Positions 33,896 through 41,497 of a DNA stretch of 64,000 nt are shown piece after piece. Position 1 is the stretch's first letter. The number at the start of each line of letters is the position of its first letter. The stretch is from positions 4,588,001 through 4,652,000 of the forward strand of contig AP026073.1 of assembly GCA_024349765.1 (NCBI GenBank). The letters are read 5' to 3'. The stretch comes from Streptomyces nigrescens. GTDB lineage: Bacteria > Actinomycetota > Actinomycetes > Streptomycetales > Streptomycetaceae. The position numbers and the translations under genes were made by a program. The notes beneath the pieces are model-generated. The model saw only the letters and a list, made by a program, of their open reading frames with translations, was not told where the DNA came from and did not search any database.

Positions 33896-34372
33896 CTCGA
33901 CCGTCTCTCCGGTTCCCACCTCGGCAGCCGCGGCATCATCCTGCAGAGCTACAGGCAAGGTCAAAAGGTATGGGGAGACGCCGCCATGGACTCCATGTGG
34001 TCCGCTTCCACGATCAAGGTCATCGGCCCCGGCATCGACGACCCAGACTTCGCCGACAAGCTCAGCAGGATGATCGGCGACCACGACGTGGTGAGCACCT
34101 CCACCTCACACTCCGAATCCGGCAAGTCCACCTCCGTCAGCATGCGGCAGGAACGCATCCTTCCTGCCGACGCCATCCGCGCCCTGCCCAAGGGCACCGC
34201 ACTGTGCTTCGCCACCGGAATGCGCGTCGCCGTGCTCGATCTGAAGCCCTGGTACCTACAACCAGGAGCCGACGAGATCTCCGCAGCCTCCGAGCGTGCT
34301 TCACAGGGCATCACTCAGCGTGCCATCGCCAAGACAGCGCCTCGGCACCTCGACTTCGGCAAGGCAGCGTGA
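33896..34372 (+). pseudogene. C-terminal remnant of VirD4/TraG-like type IV coupling ATPase
   Basis: The frame encodes about 158 residues resembling the end of actinobacterial conjugation coupling proteins. It shows SHLGSRGIILQSYRQGQKVW with WSASTIKVIGPGIDDPDFAD, which is the post-Walker-B region of VirD4-type ATPases, and SVSMRQERILPADAIRALPK near the end. The Walker A region and the N-terminal membrane part are absent, and no good start codon precedes the homology. It is read from the junction with the truncated Gfo/Idh gene. This is the relic of an integrative conjugative element or plasmid, not a working gene. Confidence 0.75.
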
Positions 34373-34405
34373 GCGCGCCTGGACCAAGTGGGGGGACACG
34401 GCCCC

Positions 34406-35770
34406 CTACGACGTCAACCGCCGCAGATAACGGGTGCGCCGCGGCCCGATCATCAGCACACCCACTACCGGCCCGGCTGCGGCGACCACGAGGCATGCCG
34501 TGCGCAGCACTCCACCGTCGTATCCGACCCCTGTCACCAGCAGGACCACGGCGAGGAAGGCGGCACCGAAGCAGATCGCGCCCGGTGTGTGGACATGGGG
34601 CTGCCACAGGGCGTAGGGGCCCACCGGGCCGGTCGGCTCGGGGTCGGGGTGGGTGTCGCTGACCGGTTCGCCCATCGGGGTTTCCGGGGGCGTGCCGATG
34701 GGTGTTGTTCCCCGTACGTAACGGCCGTCATCCAGTACGAGCAGGGCCGGGGTGGACCATTCGGGCCGGTCTTCCGTCCGGGGCGTCCAGTACAACCGGC
34801 CTTGAGCGCCTTGGAGGGTGTCTGCGAACGACACCGGGTCGAGGCAGCGGTCGAGGAACAGATCACGGGGGCCGTGCGACGAGGCGAGGCGCAACGAGGG
34901 TGACAGGAGCGGGCCCGGTTGCTTCGCAGCGCCTGGAGCGGTGGGGCGCCTGAGGAGGTTGCCGGCGCCGGGGCCGACGATCCGGACCCGAAGCATCCGG
35001 GGCTCGCCGTCACCGAAGATGCCGTCCGAAGCGTGGGGGGCGGCGCGCGGGCGGAGGGCTGCTGCGGCGGCGGACAAGGGGAACAGGCTGTACAGGGCCA
35101 GCATCACCAGGTCCCCCGGGCCGGCCGGCCCGCCGAGCAGCGCGCGCAGCTCGGCACGGCGGTCCAGAATGACCCCGGCGCCGGGGGCGTCCGCCGCGTA
35201 AAGTCCCGCGAACCGGTCACCCAGCTGCGGGAGTTGGGAGGTCTGTACCGTGCCCTTGAGCCGGGCTGTCCCTCTACTGGGCCGGTCGGCGGGCGACACC
35301 GTCACCGTGACCGCGGACTCGTAGTACCTGTAGTTCCTGCTGTTCTTCAGGTACGAGTGGTGAACCTCGGCGATGGCCACCTCCGAGATGCGTGGGTGAT
35401 GGGCGAGGATCGCGGCCAGCTGGGGTGTGGCGGCCGTCGTCGAAAGGAAGAGCATGACGAGCGGCAGCGGGACGGCGGTGAGAGCGAGGACGACGTAGGC
35501 GAGGCGTCTTGCGGGCCACCATCGGAGCCGTCGTCGTCCCGTCGGGCCGGGTCGGGGCGGTGCCGGTGTCGCCCCGCCTGCCGGCAGCCACCGTCCGCTC
35601 GCCCGCAACCACCACGCCAGGACCGCTCCGGCTGACACCGCCAGGCAGGCGAGCAGATCCCAGCGGGGGTACGGGGCCACCTTCCGTACCAGCAGGCAGA
35701 TCAGGAACGCTGCGGCACCGCCCCAGGCCACGGCGGTCGCCAGGGCGGTGCCGGCGTCACGCTTCCTCAC
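34406..35770 (-). CDS. Polytopic membrane protein, last gene of WXG100-type operon
   Basis: A 454-residue membrane protein of unknown family. Hydrophobic segments occur at residues about 12-28, 38-55, 88-110 and 217-238, plus two at the C-terminus (GAAFLAVVLLVTGVGYDGG and TACLVVAAAGPVVGVLMIG). The loop between helices 3 and 4 contains VAIAEVHHSYLKNSRNYRYY, and the large polar domain at 240-390 carries RLYWTPRTEDRPEWSTPALLVLDD. The GTG start overlaps the preceding stop codon (GTGA), so it is made with the two WXG100-type proteins. It could be an immunity or membrane partner of that substrate, which is only an inference from position. Confidence 0.65.
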   Translation of the reverse strand: MRKRDAGTALATAVAWGGAAAFLICLLVRKVAPYPRWDLLACLAVSAGAVLAWWLRASGRWLPAGGATPAPPRPGPTGRRRLRWWPARRLAYVVLALTAVPLPLVMLFLSTTAATPQLAAILAHHPRISEVAIAEVHHSYLKNSRNYRYYESAVTVTVSPADRPSRGTARLKGTVQTSQLPQLGDRFAGLYAADAPGAGVILDRRAELRALLGGPAGPGDLVMLALYSLFPLSAAAAALRPRAAPHASDGIFGDGEPRMLRVRIVGPGAGNLLRRPTAPGAAKQPGPLLSPSLRLASSHGPRDLFLDRCLDPVSFADTLQGAQGRLYWTPRTEDRPEWSTPALLVLDDGRYVRGTTPIGTPPETPMGEPVSDTHPDPEPTGPVGPYALWQPHVHTPGAICFGAAFLAVVLLVTGVGYDGGVLRTACLVVAAAGPVVGVLMIGPRRTRYLRRLTS

Positions 35771-36858
35771 CCGAATACGTCCTTCACTGATCCCTTCTCC
35801 GGCCCCTGCGGCGTCGCGGCGGCCTCGTTCTTCGCCTCGTCCGGCTGCTGTGACCAGATGGCGTCGTGCAGCGGTTTGCCGATGGCTCCGGCACCGCCGT
35901 AGATGATGCCCTGAGCGGGGCCCTCGACAGAGAAGTGCGGACCCTCCCGGCCGGGAGGCAGGTGAGTGTTCGCACCGTGTACGGCGGCGCCGCCTGCAGC
36001 GCCGCCGACTCCGTTGACGCCTGCGTCCCAGAGCATGTCGCGCCCGCTGACGTCGTTCGACGGGTCGTTGTCGAGGTTCTTCGTTCCGTCGACGGCGAAC
36101 CCGCCGGCCATGCTTCCGGCGGCGCCGCCTGCGATGTCGCCGAGCAACGGTCGGCCCGCTTTGCCCAGTCCGCGGGCGACGGCGAGCCCGGGCCCGGTAC
36201 CGACGAGGGAAGAGAGGCCTCCTTGCCAGGTCGCCTCGAACAGGTTGGTGTCCTGTCCGGTGAGCGCGTTGGTGATGACGGTGCCGCCGGTGTTGCTGGC
36301 CCAGTTGACCAGAACGTTCTTCAGAAAGCGGTGTTCCTTCGCCAGCCGGGAGATGGTCTTGAACGCCTGACTCACCTTGCGCAGGATCGTGCCGAGCGTT
36401 TTGGCAAGTTTTGCGGCGCGGGCAGCGAGTTGGGCGGCTCGGGCTGCCCCCGCGGCCGCCGAGAATCCCATGGTCAGGAACGAAAGGCCCACCGAGACGC
36501 CGATGGAGATGCCGATTTCCAGATAGATCTCATGTATTTCGCGGTTGATGTCTTCGATGGCATCCGCGGCTTCTTCGAGGCTCTCGGCTGCCTCCGGCAA
36601 CTGCGGCAGGCTCTTCGTCATCGCCGCATCGAGGTTCTTCCAATGCGCGGCGAAGGAGTCGGCTGCCTGACCGCGCCAGCCGGAATCCATTGTCCGCTGC
36701 ACTTCTCGGTCCAGGTCCCGGAACATGGTTTGGAGGTTTTCGTGGAGGTCCCGCCACCCCTTGGCAGCGGAACGCAAGACCTCCGGCTCGCCGCCGGGGT
36801 TGATGATTTCCAGGCCGGCCTCGTAAACCTGTTCCGCTACGGACTCGTCACCGCTCAT
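35767..36858 (-). CDS. Large WXG100/LXG-like secretion substrate
   Basis: A 363-residue protein whose first 105 residues form a helical WXG100-like domain: residues about 50-70 contain DSGWRGQAADSFAAHWKNLD with the W-x-G turn. A hydrophobic stretch follows (IYLEIGISIGVSVGLSFLTM and an Ala-rich helix, residues about 108-150). The C-terminal half is Gly/Ala-rich (GDIAGGAAGSMAGGFAVDG) and ends in a polar tail. This layout fits substrates or effectors of type VII (ESX) secretion; no recognised toxin domain is seen. It overlaps both neighbours by four bases. No EccC ATPase gene is in the window, so export would need a machinery elsewhere. Confidence 0.7.
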   Translation of the reverse strand: MSGDESVAEQVYEAGLEIINPGGEPEVLRSAAKGWRDLHENLQTMFRDLDREVQRTMDSGWRGQAADSFAAHWKNLDAAMTKSLPQLPEAAESLEEAADAIEDINREIHEIYLEIGISIGVSVGLSFLTMGFSAAAGAARAAQLAARAAKLAKTLGTILRKVSQAFKTISRLAKEHRFLKNVLVNWASNTGGTVITNALTGQDTNLFEATWQGGLSSLVGTGPGLAVARGLGKAGRPLLGDIAGGAAGSMAGGFAVDGTKNLDNDPSNDVSGRDMLWDAGVNGVGGAAGGAAVHGANTHLPPGREGPHFSVEGPAQGIIYGGAGAIGKPLHDAIWSQQPDEAKNEAAATPQGPEKGSVKDVFG

Positions 36859-37184
36859 GCGTGACGTCCCTGGTCAAAGCCGGTCGACAGGGACTCGTCC
36901 GTCGCCGTGGCATTCTGCTGGACCGTGCGCAGGCCCTGGCTGATCTGGTCGAAGTGCTGCCGCAGGTCGTTCAGCGTCTCCACCATGTCGTTGGACATCT
37001 CGATGTACGTGGAGGTGACCTCTTCGGATTCCGTGAGGACTCCAAAGCCGTCATGAATCACCTCGGCATCGGTCTTCGACCGGAAGTCCTTGATATAGCT
37101 CTCCAGGTCCGAACCGTAACTCTCGAAGCCCTTGGCCAACTTGGAAAGCGCCGCCGCATCCACTAACGACTCGTGGGCAGACAC
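36855..37184 (-). CDS. Small WXG100-like helical protein, first gene of the operon
   Basis: A 109-residue all-helical acidic protein with sequence such as VDAAALSKLAKGFESYGSDL and SEEVTSTYIEMSNDMVETL. Length and helix-turn-helix layout resemble EsxA/EsxB-type WXG100 partners, although the classical W-x-G is not present. It is likely the partner chaperone of the larger substrate, whose start overlaps its stop (ATGA). The GTG start at 37184 follows AGGGGGTGA. A paralogue with matching N- and C-terminal segments is encoded on the other strand at 38047-38373. Similar ESX-linked proteins of about 100 residues are frequent in Streptomyces. Confidence 0.65.
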   Translation of the reverse strand: MSAHESLVDAAALSKLAKGFESYGSDLESYIKDFRSKTDAEVIHDGFGVLTESEEVTSTYIEMSNDMVETLNDLRQHFDQISQGLRTVQQNATATDESLSTGFDQGRHA

Positions 37185-38046
37185 GAGTCACCCCCTGTTG
37201 TTTCTCGAAGCACACTGATGGCATGGCGCAGGCACGGTGTGGCGAACGCCCGCAGGGCAGCTTAGGAACGAAGTGATCAACGCGAGGGTGGCCGGAAGTT
37301 TTCTTGTCACGTCCTTTATGCGGCGACGTGAGTGGCGGCACCTGCTTCGACATTCCGCTGACGCGCCCCGTACTCTTCCGGACATGAAGCGCCCGGCATC
37401 GAGACCCAGGACCTGACGGACCCCCGTGACCTGCTCGCGGATCCGCCCCTTCTGGAGCGCGTCATCGCCAACCTGGTCGTCAACGCCATACGCCGCTCGC
37501 CCGGGGACCAAGGAGCGCTGATCAGGACTTGGCCCGGGCGGATGGTGGACCCAGACCGGGATCCACAGGGGCGCCATTGGCCCATGAGAAGCGGCACCCC
37601 GCCCAGGCCATCATCGGATTCTGCATCGCGAGCACCGTCCTGTTGTCCATCGCCTGGTGGGGCCGCGGCTTTGGGGCTCTCACGATGCCGGCAATCGCGG
37701 GCGGTTCCCTGCTTCTCCTGGCAGCCGTCATCGCACCCCGCTACCTAAGGAACTGGCCGCGGAAGACCCTGAATCTGCTCGAACGGTTCCGTCAGCAGCA
37801 AGCTGCACAGTTTCCCGTTCCTCCGCCCCCTCCCCCTCCGCCTCCGCCCGCAGGATCAACGCGTCATCGGGCAGGCCCCCGAAGCAGATTCGTAGGTGGC
37901 CGGGCCGCCGGTACCCGACATATGGGTTCCGACAAGATCACCTCTGACTGCCTCCTCGAAGATCACCCCACTTCTAGACTCCCATACCGCGGCCTTTCAG
38001 CGGCCGCCTTCCATGGCTAGGGCAGTAGGGGGAAGGAGAAATTCCC
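37185..38046. other. Decayed intergenic region with kinase relic and a doubtful proline-rich frame
   Basis: About 860 bases between the two WXG100-like genes. It holds the KdpD-like relic described separately. A plus-strand frame (37529-38020, about 163 codons) shows two hydrophobic stretches (AIIGFCIASTVLLSIAWW and MPAIAGGSLLLLAAVIA) and a ten-proline run, but has no ATG or GTG start with ribosome site and a non-coding-looking end. It could be a decayed small membrane protein gene. Base composition is visibly less GC-rich than in the core genes. The promoter of the leftward operon should lie just right of 37184. Confidence 0.5.
37398..37515 (+). pseudogene. Relic of a KdpD-like histidine kinase ATPase domain
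   Basis: In one plus-strand frame these 39 codons read DLLADPPLLERVIANLVVNA followed by IRRSPGD. This is the N-box region of a histidine kinase and is very similar to the same part of the orphan KdpD in this window (VVADPPLLERVLANLISNAV, with RHSPAG next). Upstream of about 37398 and downstream of 37515 the similarity stops abruptly, and no H-box or G-box is found. It is therefore an isolated gene fragment, probably left by insertion and deletion in this accessory region. Confidence 0.7.
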
Positions 38047-38373
38047 ATGCCGAAAGATGACTCTTTTGTGGATGCAGAAGCACTGGTGAGGCTGACGAAG
38101 ACCTTTGAGGCGTACGGATCCAGCCCGCAGGGCCACACCGAGGAACCCCCGGGGGACGCCGACTCCGCGGCAGCTCGCCACGGATCCCGAAAACCCATAA
38201 ACAGCGACGAGTTGAGGCATGCGTACGTCGAGATGGCGAACCTCATGGCGGACAGTCTGGGTGCCCTGGTACGACAAGCGGGACGCCTCGACGACGCATT
38301 GCGTCCGGGAGAGCGCGCGATAGACAATTCCGCGGTACCCGATGCCGACCAGGGGCATCGTCCTGCCTACTGA
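38047..38373 (+). CDS. WXG100-like small protein, paralogue of the 36855 gene
   Basis: A 108-residue protein related to the 109-residue protein at 36855-37184: DSFVDAEALVRLTKTFEAYG corresponds to ESLVDAAALSKLAKGFESYG, and HAYVEMANLMADSLGAL corresponds to STYIEMSNDMVETLNDL. The middle (residues 27-48) is Pro/Gly/Ser-rich and breaks the helix, so it may be partly decayed or recombined. The ATG has a clear GGAGAA ribosome site 7 bases upstream. It stands alone, with a perfect hairpin terminator overlapping its stop. Its partner is unknown; it may be an orphan copy of an ESX-type partner protein. Confidence 0.6.
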   Translation: MPKDDSFVDAEALVRLTKTFEAYGSSPQGHTEEPPGDADSAAARHGSRKPINSDELRHAYVEMANLMADSLGALVRQAGRLDDALRPGERAIDNSAVPDADQGHRPAY

Positions 38374-38415
38374 AAGTGGCCGGCCCTCCCCCGCAGCAGA
38401 GAGCCGGCCACTTTC
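38372..38415. terminator. Perfect 13-bp hairpin between convergent genes
   Basis: GAAAGTGGCCGGC (38372-38384) pairs exactly with 38403-38415 around an 18-base loop. The left arm overlaps the stop codon of the 38047 gene, and the right arm lies 31 bases from the stop of the 38446 gene on the other strand. It is a bidirectional terminator. Confidence 0.88.
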
Positions 38416-38445
38416 GGTGTTGGTGCCCGTGTGCGGGCGGCGTGG

Positions 38446-39153
38446 TCAGGTGCTGGCGGTGAGTTCTTCGATGCGGGTGGCGAAGTCGGCTTCGGGTAGC
38501 GGCAGGTCGACGTCATCAACGAAGCCGAGCGCGTCGGGGACGTAGGCGATGACGGCGTTGGCTGCCGCGGAGACGCCCGCTTTCTCCCTACGCAGGACGT
38601 CAAGGATCCGCAGGGCGGCGACCAGATCGCTGCAGTCGGCGAATTCGGGGGTCGATGGTTCGTGGCTTTCGAGTCTGGCCTGGTCGCGCCAGAGCTTGGC
38701 TTCGTGCCGCTCGCCGAGGGCCATGTGGTGCAGGTAGAGACAGCAGGCGGCCCCGATGTCTCCGGCGCCGGCGGCGAATTGCCACCAGAACTGGGCACTG
38801 TCGGAGCGGCGGGCCAGATGCAGCACACACCCCAGCACGCGGGCTGCTTCCGGCTCGAGAATGCGACGGGAGAAGAAGGTGCTGAGCTTGTGCAAGTCGC
38901 GGGCGACGACGGTCTCGCACAGCGTGTTCAGGTGCCGGGTCTGGATTCGGTGTGGCAGGCCCGCACGCTCGGCAGCCCGGGCCGCGGCCGCCCGGGCGGG
39001 CTCCATCTGGTCGTCGAAGGACAGGGCGCCCTGCCACATACGTTCGTTGATACGTGCGGTCAGCCGTGCCTCAGCCGCCGGGGTTCCGGAGTAGGCGCGT
39101 CTGGGCAGCCGGGCCTTGGCCAGTGCGCGATCAAGATCAGCAGAACTGCTCAT
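38446..39153 (-). CDS. Helical protein co-encoded with the sigma factor
   Basis: A 235-residue soluble, mainly helical protein of unknown family. Sequence such as RINERMWQGALSFDDQMEPA near residue 35 and SAQFWWQFAAGAGDIGAACC in the middle suggests tandem helical (tetratricopeptide-like or Sel1-like) units. The C-terminus is acidic (LPLPEADFATRIEELTAST). Its ATG overlaps the sigma factor stop (ATGA), so the two are made together; an anti-sigma or sigma-cofactor role is possible but there is no membrane segment or zinc motif. Similar pairs of an ECF-like sigma factor and a 'WW-containing' helical protein occur in Streptomyces, from memory. Confidence 0.6.
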   Translation of the reverse strand: MSSSADLDRALAKARLPRRAYSGTPAAEARLTARINERMWQGALSFDDQMEPARAAAARAAERAGLPHRIQTRHLNTLCETVVARDLHKLSTFFSRRILEPEAARVLGCVLHLARRSDSAQFWWQFAAGAGDIGAACCLYLHHMALGERHEAKLWRDQARLESHEPSTPEFADCSDLVAALRILDVLRREKAGVSAAANAVIAYVPDALGFVDDVDLPLPEADFATRIEELTAST

Positions 39154-39695
39154 CGTTCCTCCTTTTCAAGGCCCAGGGCGCGCTGCAGCCGGTGCCGGGC
39201 ATAGCGGGTGGTGGACCGGACTCCCGCGGGGGTGACGCCGAGAATGTCGGCGGTCTCCTGGGTGCTGTAACCCAGGCAGTACTGCAGGACGATCACATCG
39301 TGCTGCCGCTCGGGCAGGGCCTGGATCGCCGTGTAGACGTGCATGCTCTCCGACAACTCGCCGATCGGGTCGACCGCGTCACGCAGGGCCGCGGTCTCGA
39401 ACGCCGCCTGGTCGACCACGGTGGGGCGGCGTCCGCGTGCACGGGCATAGTCAATGGTCCGGTGTTTGACCACCACCCATGCATACGCATGGGGGTTCTC
39501 GTGCTCCAGTACCTCCGACCAGCTGAGGTAAAGCTGCTCGAAAGCGTCGTCCACGGCCTCCTCGGCATCGGCGAGGTTGGCGAGGTAGAGCTCGGACCAG
39601 TGGATGTAGACCTCTCGGAACAACTCGTGGAAGGCGCGGAAGTCAGCAGGCAGCTCAGTCATCGGGAGCGCTCTGAGGCGGCGGTATCGGGTCAC
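39150..39695 (-). CDS. ECF-type RNA polymerase sigma factor
   Basis: A 181-residue extracytoplasmic-function-like sigma factor. Region 2 covers residues about 25-95 (LANLADAEEAVDDAFEQLYL and NPHAYAWVVVKHRTIDYARA, matching region 2.2-2.4). Region 4 covers residues 120-175 with LPERQHDVIVLQYCLGYSTQ followed by ETADILGVTPAGVRS as the helix-turn-helix. The GTG at 39695 is preferred because GGGAGGTGAGCG precedes it; an ATG 11 codons later lacks a ribosome site. The start overlaps the stop of a 53-codon upstream frame, and the stop overlaps the 38446 gene. The three are therefore a coupled operon. Confidence 0.88.
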   Translation of the reverse strand: MTRYRRLRALPMTELPADFRAFHELFREVYIHWSELYLANLADAEEAVDDAFEQLYLSWSEVLEHENPHAYAWVVVKHRTIDYARARGRRPTVVDQAAFETAALRDAVDPIGELSESMHVYTAIQALPERQHDVIVLQYCLGYSTQETADILGVTPAGVRSTTRYARHRLQRALGLEKEER

Positions 39696-39853
39696 CGCTC
39701 ACCTCCCGGGCTCGGGCAGCGGCCTCGCAGCTCTGACAGGCCCATCAGTACCCCGGCCGCAGCAGCGCGCCGCAGTGCGGCCAGAGCGTCCCTACCGAAG
39801 ACACGCGCGGCCATCGCGACTGTCAGTAGGTCGCCAACGAGATGAAGCTTCAC
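39692..39853 (-). CDS. Small 53-residue protein coupled to the sigma factor
   Basis: A GTG at 39853 opens a 53-codon frame whose TGA overlaps the sigma factor GTG (GTGA at 39692-39695). It begins VKLHLVGDLLTVAMAARVFG and continues RDALAALRRAAAAGVLMGL, an amphipathic, Ala/Arg-rich helical sequence. A GGAGGGG sequence lies about 13 bases upstream of the start. No family is recognised. Coupling to a sigma gene suggests it either regulates sigma factor translation or is a regulator peptide. Codon use is less extreme than in neighbouring core genes, like the whole island, so the call is moderate. Confidence 0.45.
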   Translation of the reverse strand: MKLHLVGDLLTVAMAARVFGRDALAALRRAAAAGVLMGLSELRGRCPSPGGER

Positions 39854-40455
39854 GGTGCTTGGGAATCCCCTCCGCTGGTGAGAGAGGCGCCCTCCCCAAC
39901 GCCTCAGAGAAACCTTGGTGTTCCTCTGGCTCTATAGCGTTCGCCGACCCCAGATCGTGCAACGGCTAACCGGAAAATCTTACGGATGGGGAAGCGCTCC
40001 ACGCGAGAATCGCCCGTCTGCCCTCCAGACTGAGACGGCCGCCCAACTAACCACCGTGGCCGCAGCGTTGTGCTTCAACAGGCGCGGGCCGTGCGGGGCC
40101 GCCGGGCCCTGTCGCATGTCGCCACCGAGCACCGCTCTGAGCTGCGTCTACTACACCGAATTTCCTGATCCTGCCCTTCCTCATCGAGACCGCTCTGACG
40201 GAGGCGGTCGCAGTGCGCGATCGCAAACACCCCGCAGCAGAGCACGCGGGCGCGGCAGCAGGCTGCGCGGCTTGCCTCCGACTCTGCCGACCATCGCGGT
40301 GAGGGCGGAGGGCCGAGCCGTTCCGGGGTTTTTCACCTCCCTGGCCATCGCGTCAACAGGTTCGCACCCACACACGCATCACTCGACGCACAGCTCATCA
40401 GGGCAACGTCAAAAGCCATGCGGTTCCCTTGAAGGCAGGAACGACATGGAATGTG
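39854..40455. other. Intergenic stretch without a convincing gene
   Basis: About 600 bases between the sigma operon and the small ORF at 40456. Base composition is lower in GC than average, with frames that change every 50-100 bases. One plus-strand segment near 40060-40165 gives a helical-looking peptide (LSHVATEHRSELRLLHRIS then stop) and may be the tail of a lost gene. A 64-codon minus-strand frame (40181-40375) is probably chance. The sigma operon promoter should be near 39860-39960. Confidence 0.5.
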
Positions 40456-40557
40456 ATGGGGGATGTGAACAGCGCCTGGCTCCTTCTCGACCGCCCGCCT
40501 CATCCGGCGGCCCTGGGTCGTGCGCCGCGCTGCACGGAGACCTCCGCCTCCCGCTGA
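40456..40557 (+). CDS. Possible small ORF upstream of a terminator and the SDR gene
   Basis: A 33-codon frame starting ATG at 40456 (MGDVNSAWLLLDRPPHPAAL and ending RCTETSASR) has about 27 of 32 third positions G or C, which is like real genes in this DNA. It ends 20 bases before a perfect terminator hairpin and 130 bases before the SDR start. A ribosome site is weak (GGA 5 bases upstream). A 47-codon alternative frame (40446-40589) overlaps the hairpin but shows poor codon use. It may be a leader peptide or chance. Confidence 0.3.
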   Translation: MGDVNSAWLLLDRPPHPAALGRAPRCTETSASR

Positions 40558-40577
40558 GACGTCTCCCGCATTCCCAC

Positions 40578-40605
40578 GGGGCGCCCTGACCTGATCAGGC
40601 GCCCC
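40578..40605 (+). terminator. 8-bp hairpin with T-run, intrinsic terminator
   Basis: ggggcgcc (40578-40585) pairs with ggcgcccc (40598-40605) around a 12-base loop containing TGATCA, and is followed by TTTCT. It lies between the small ORF and the SDR gene, so it either ends a short transcript or acts as an attenuator for the SDR. Confidence 0.65.
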
Positions 40606-40687
40606 TTTCTCGTGCGTCCGTACGTCACGCCCCTGAGGGGCAGGTACGGCGCAATCAGCCCCTTTCCTCCCCTCCTGTGAATGGATC

Positions 40688-41497
40688 ATGTCCGTCTTCG
40701 ACCTTTCCTCCCGTACCGTCCTGGTCACCGGCGCCACCTCCGGCATCGGCTACGAGACATCCCGGCTGCTCGCCGAACGCGGCGCCACCGTCCTCGTCCA
40801 CGGCCGCACCGCCGAGGAGGCGCAGGCCGCCACCGACAAGCTCGTCGCCACCGCGGGCGTCAACGCCGCCCAACTGTGCGGATTCGCCGCAGACTTCACG
40901 CGCCTGGAGGAGGTCGAGGCGATGGCGCGCCGCGTCGTCGCCGAGCACCCCCACCTGGACGTCGTGGTCAGCAACGCCGGCATGGCCGCCCCCGAGAGGC
41001 ACACCCTCACCGCCGACGGCAACGAGATCGCCTTCCAGGTCAACTTCCTCGCCCACTACCTGCTGACCTGCCTCCTGGAGCCTGCGCTCACCAGCGAGCC
41101 CGGTGGCCGCGTCGTCAATGTGTCCTCGTCGCTGCACCGCACCGCCTCCATCCAGTGGAGCGACCCGCAGCGTGCCCGCCGCTACTCCCGGCTCGCCGCC
41201 TACGCCCAGTCGCAGCTGGCGCTCACCGTTTTCGCCGCCGACCCCCGCGTGACCGCCGTCTCCGTACACCCCGGAATTTGCGACACCGACCTGCTGCCGC
41301 TCTACGCGAACAGCGGTGAGCCGGCTGCCGAGGGCGCCGCCCATGTCGTGCGGCTGTGCGACCCGGCGGTCGAGATCGTCAACGGCGCCTACTACGACCG
41401 CGACCAGCGCACGGAGCCCGCGCCCGCCGCCACCGAAGACCGCACGGTCAAGCGCCTCACCAAACTCGCTGACCAGCTGGTCGGCCAACACGCCTGA
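40688..41497 (+). CDS. SDR family protein lacking the catalytic lysine
   Basis: A 269-residue SDR resembling the retinol-dehydrogenase/WW-domain-oxidoreductase-like branch. The cofactor motif TGATSGIG is at residues 14-21, SNAG near residue 97 and the Ser in NVSSSLH. The active-site segment reads YAQSQLA, so the usual YxxxK lysine is replaced by Gln (codon CAG). This would strongly reduce classical catalysis unless another residue helps. The N-terminal part is otherwise well formed and the gene has a normal ATG, but no strong ribosome site. It may be a non-catalytic or altered enzyme. The bL37-like and GNAT genes follow in the same direction. Confidence 0.85.
   Translation: MSVFDLSSRTVLVTGATSGIGYETSRLLAERGATVLVHGRTAEEAQAATDKLVATAGVNAAQLCGFAADFTRLEEVEAMARRVVAEHPHLDVVVSNAGMAAPERHTLTADGNEIAFQVNFLAHYLLTCLLEPALTSEPGGRVVNVSSSLHRTASIQWSDPQRARRYSRLAAYAQSQLALTVFAADPRVTAVSVHPGICDTDLLPLYANSGEPAAEGAAHVVRLCDPAVEIVNGAYYDRDQRTEPAPAATEDRTVKRLTKLADQLVGQHA

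Noticed and set aside
31819-33939. 706-codon version of the XRE regulator
   Set aside because: The first 420 codons run antisense through the SDR gene; the regulator begins at 32670.
35767-36858. Polymorphic toxin domain at the C-terminus of the WXG100-like substrate
   Set aside because: The end is a Gly/Ala-rich and then polar tail without recognisable nuclease, NADase or protease motif.
37529-38020. Proline-rich plus-strand frame with two hydrophobic stretches
   Set aside because: No proper start codon or ribosome site and irregular codon use; kept only as part of the intergenic description.
40181-40375. 64-codon minus-strand frame in the intergenic region
   Set aside because: Basic, low-complexity translation without family similarity; no consistent codon bias.
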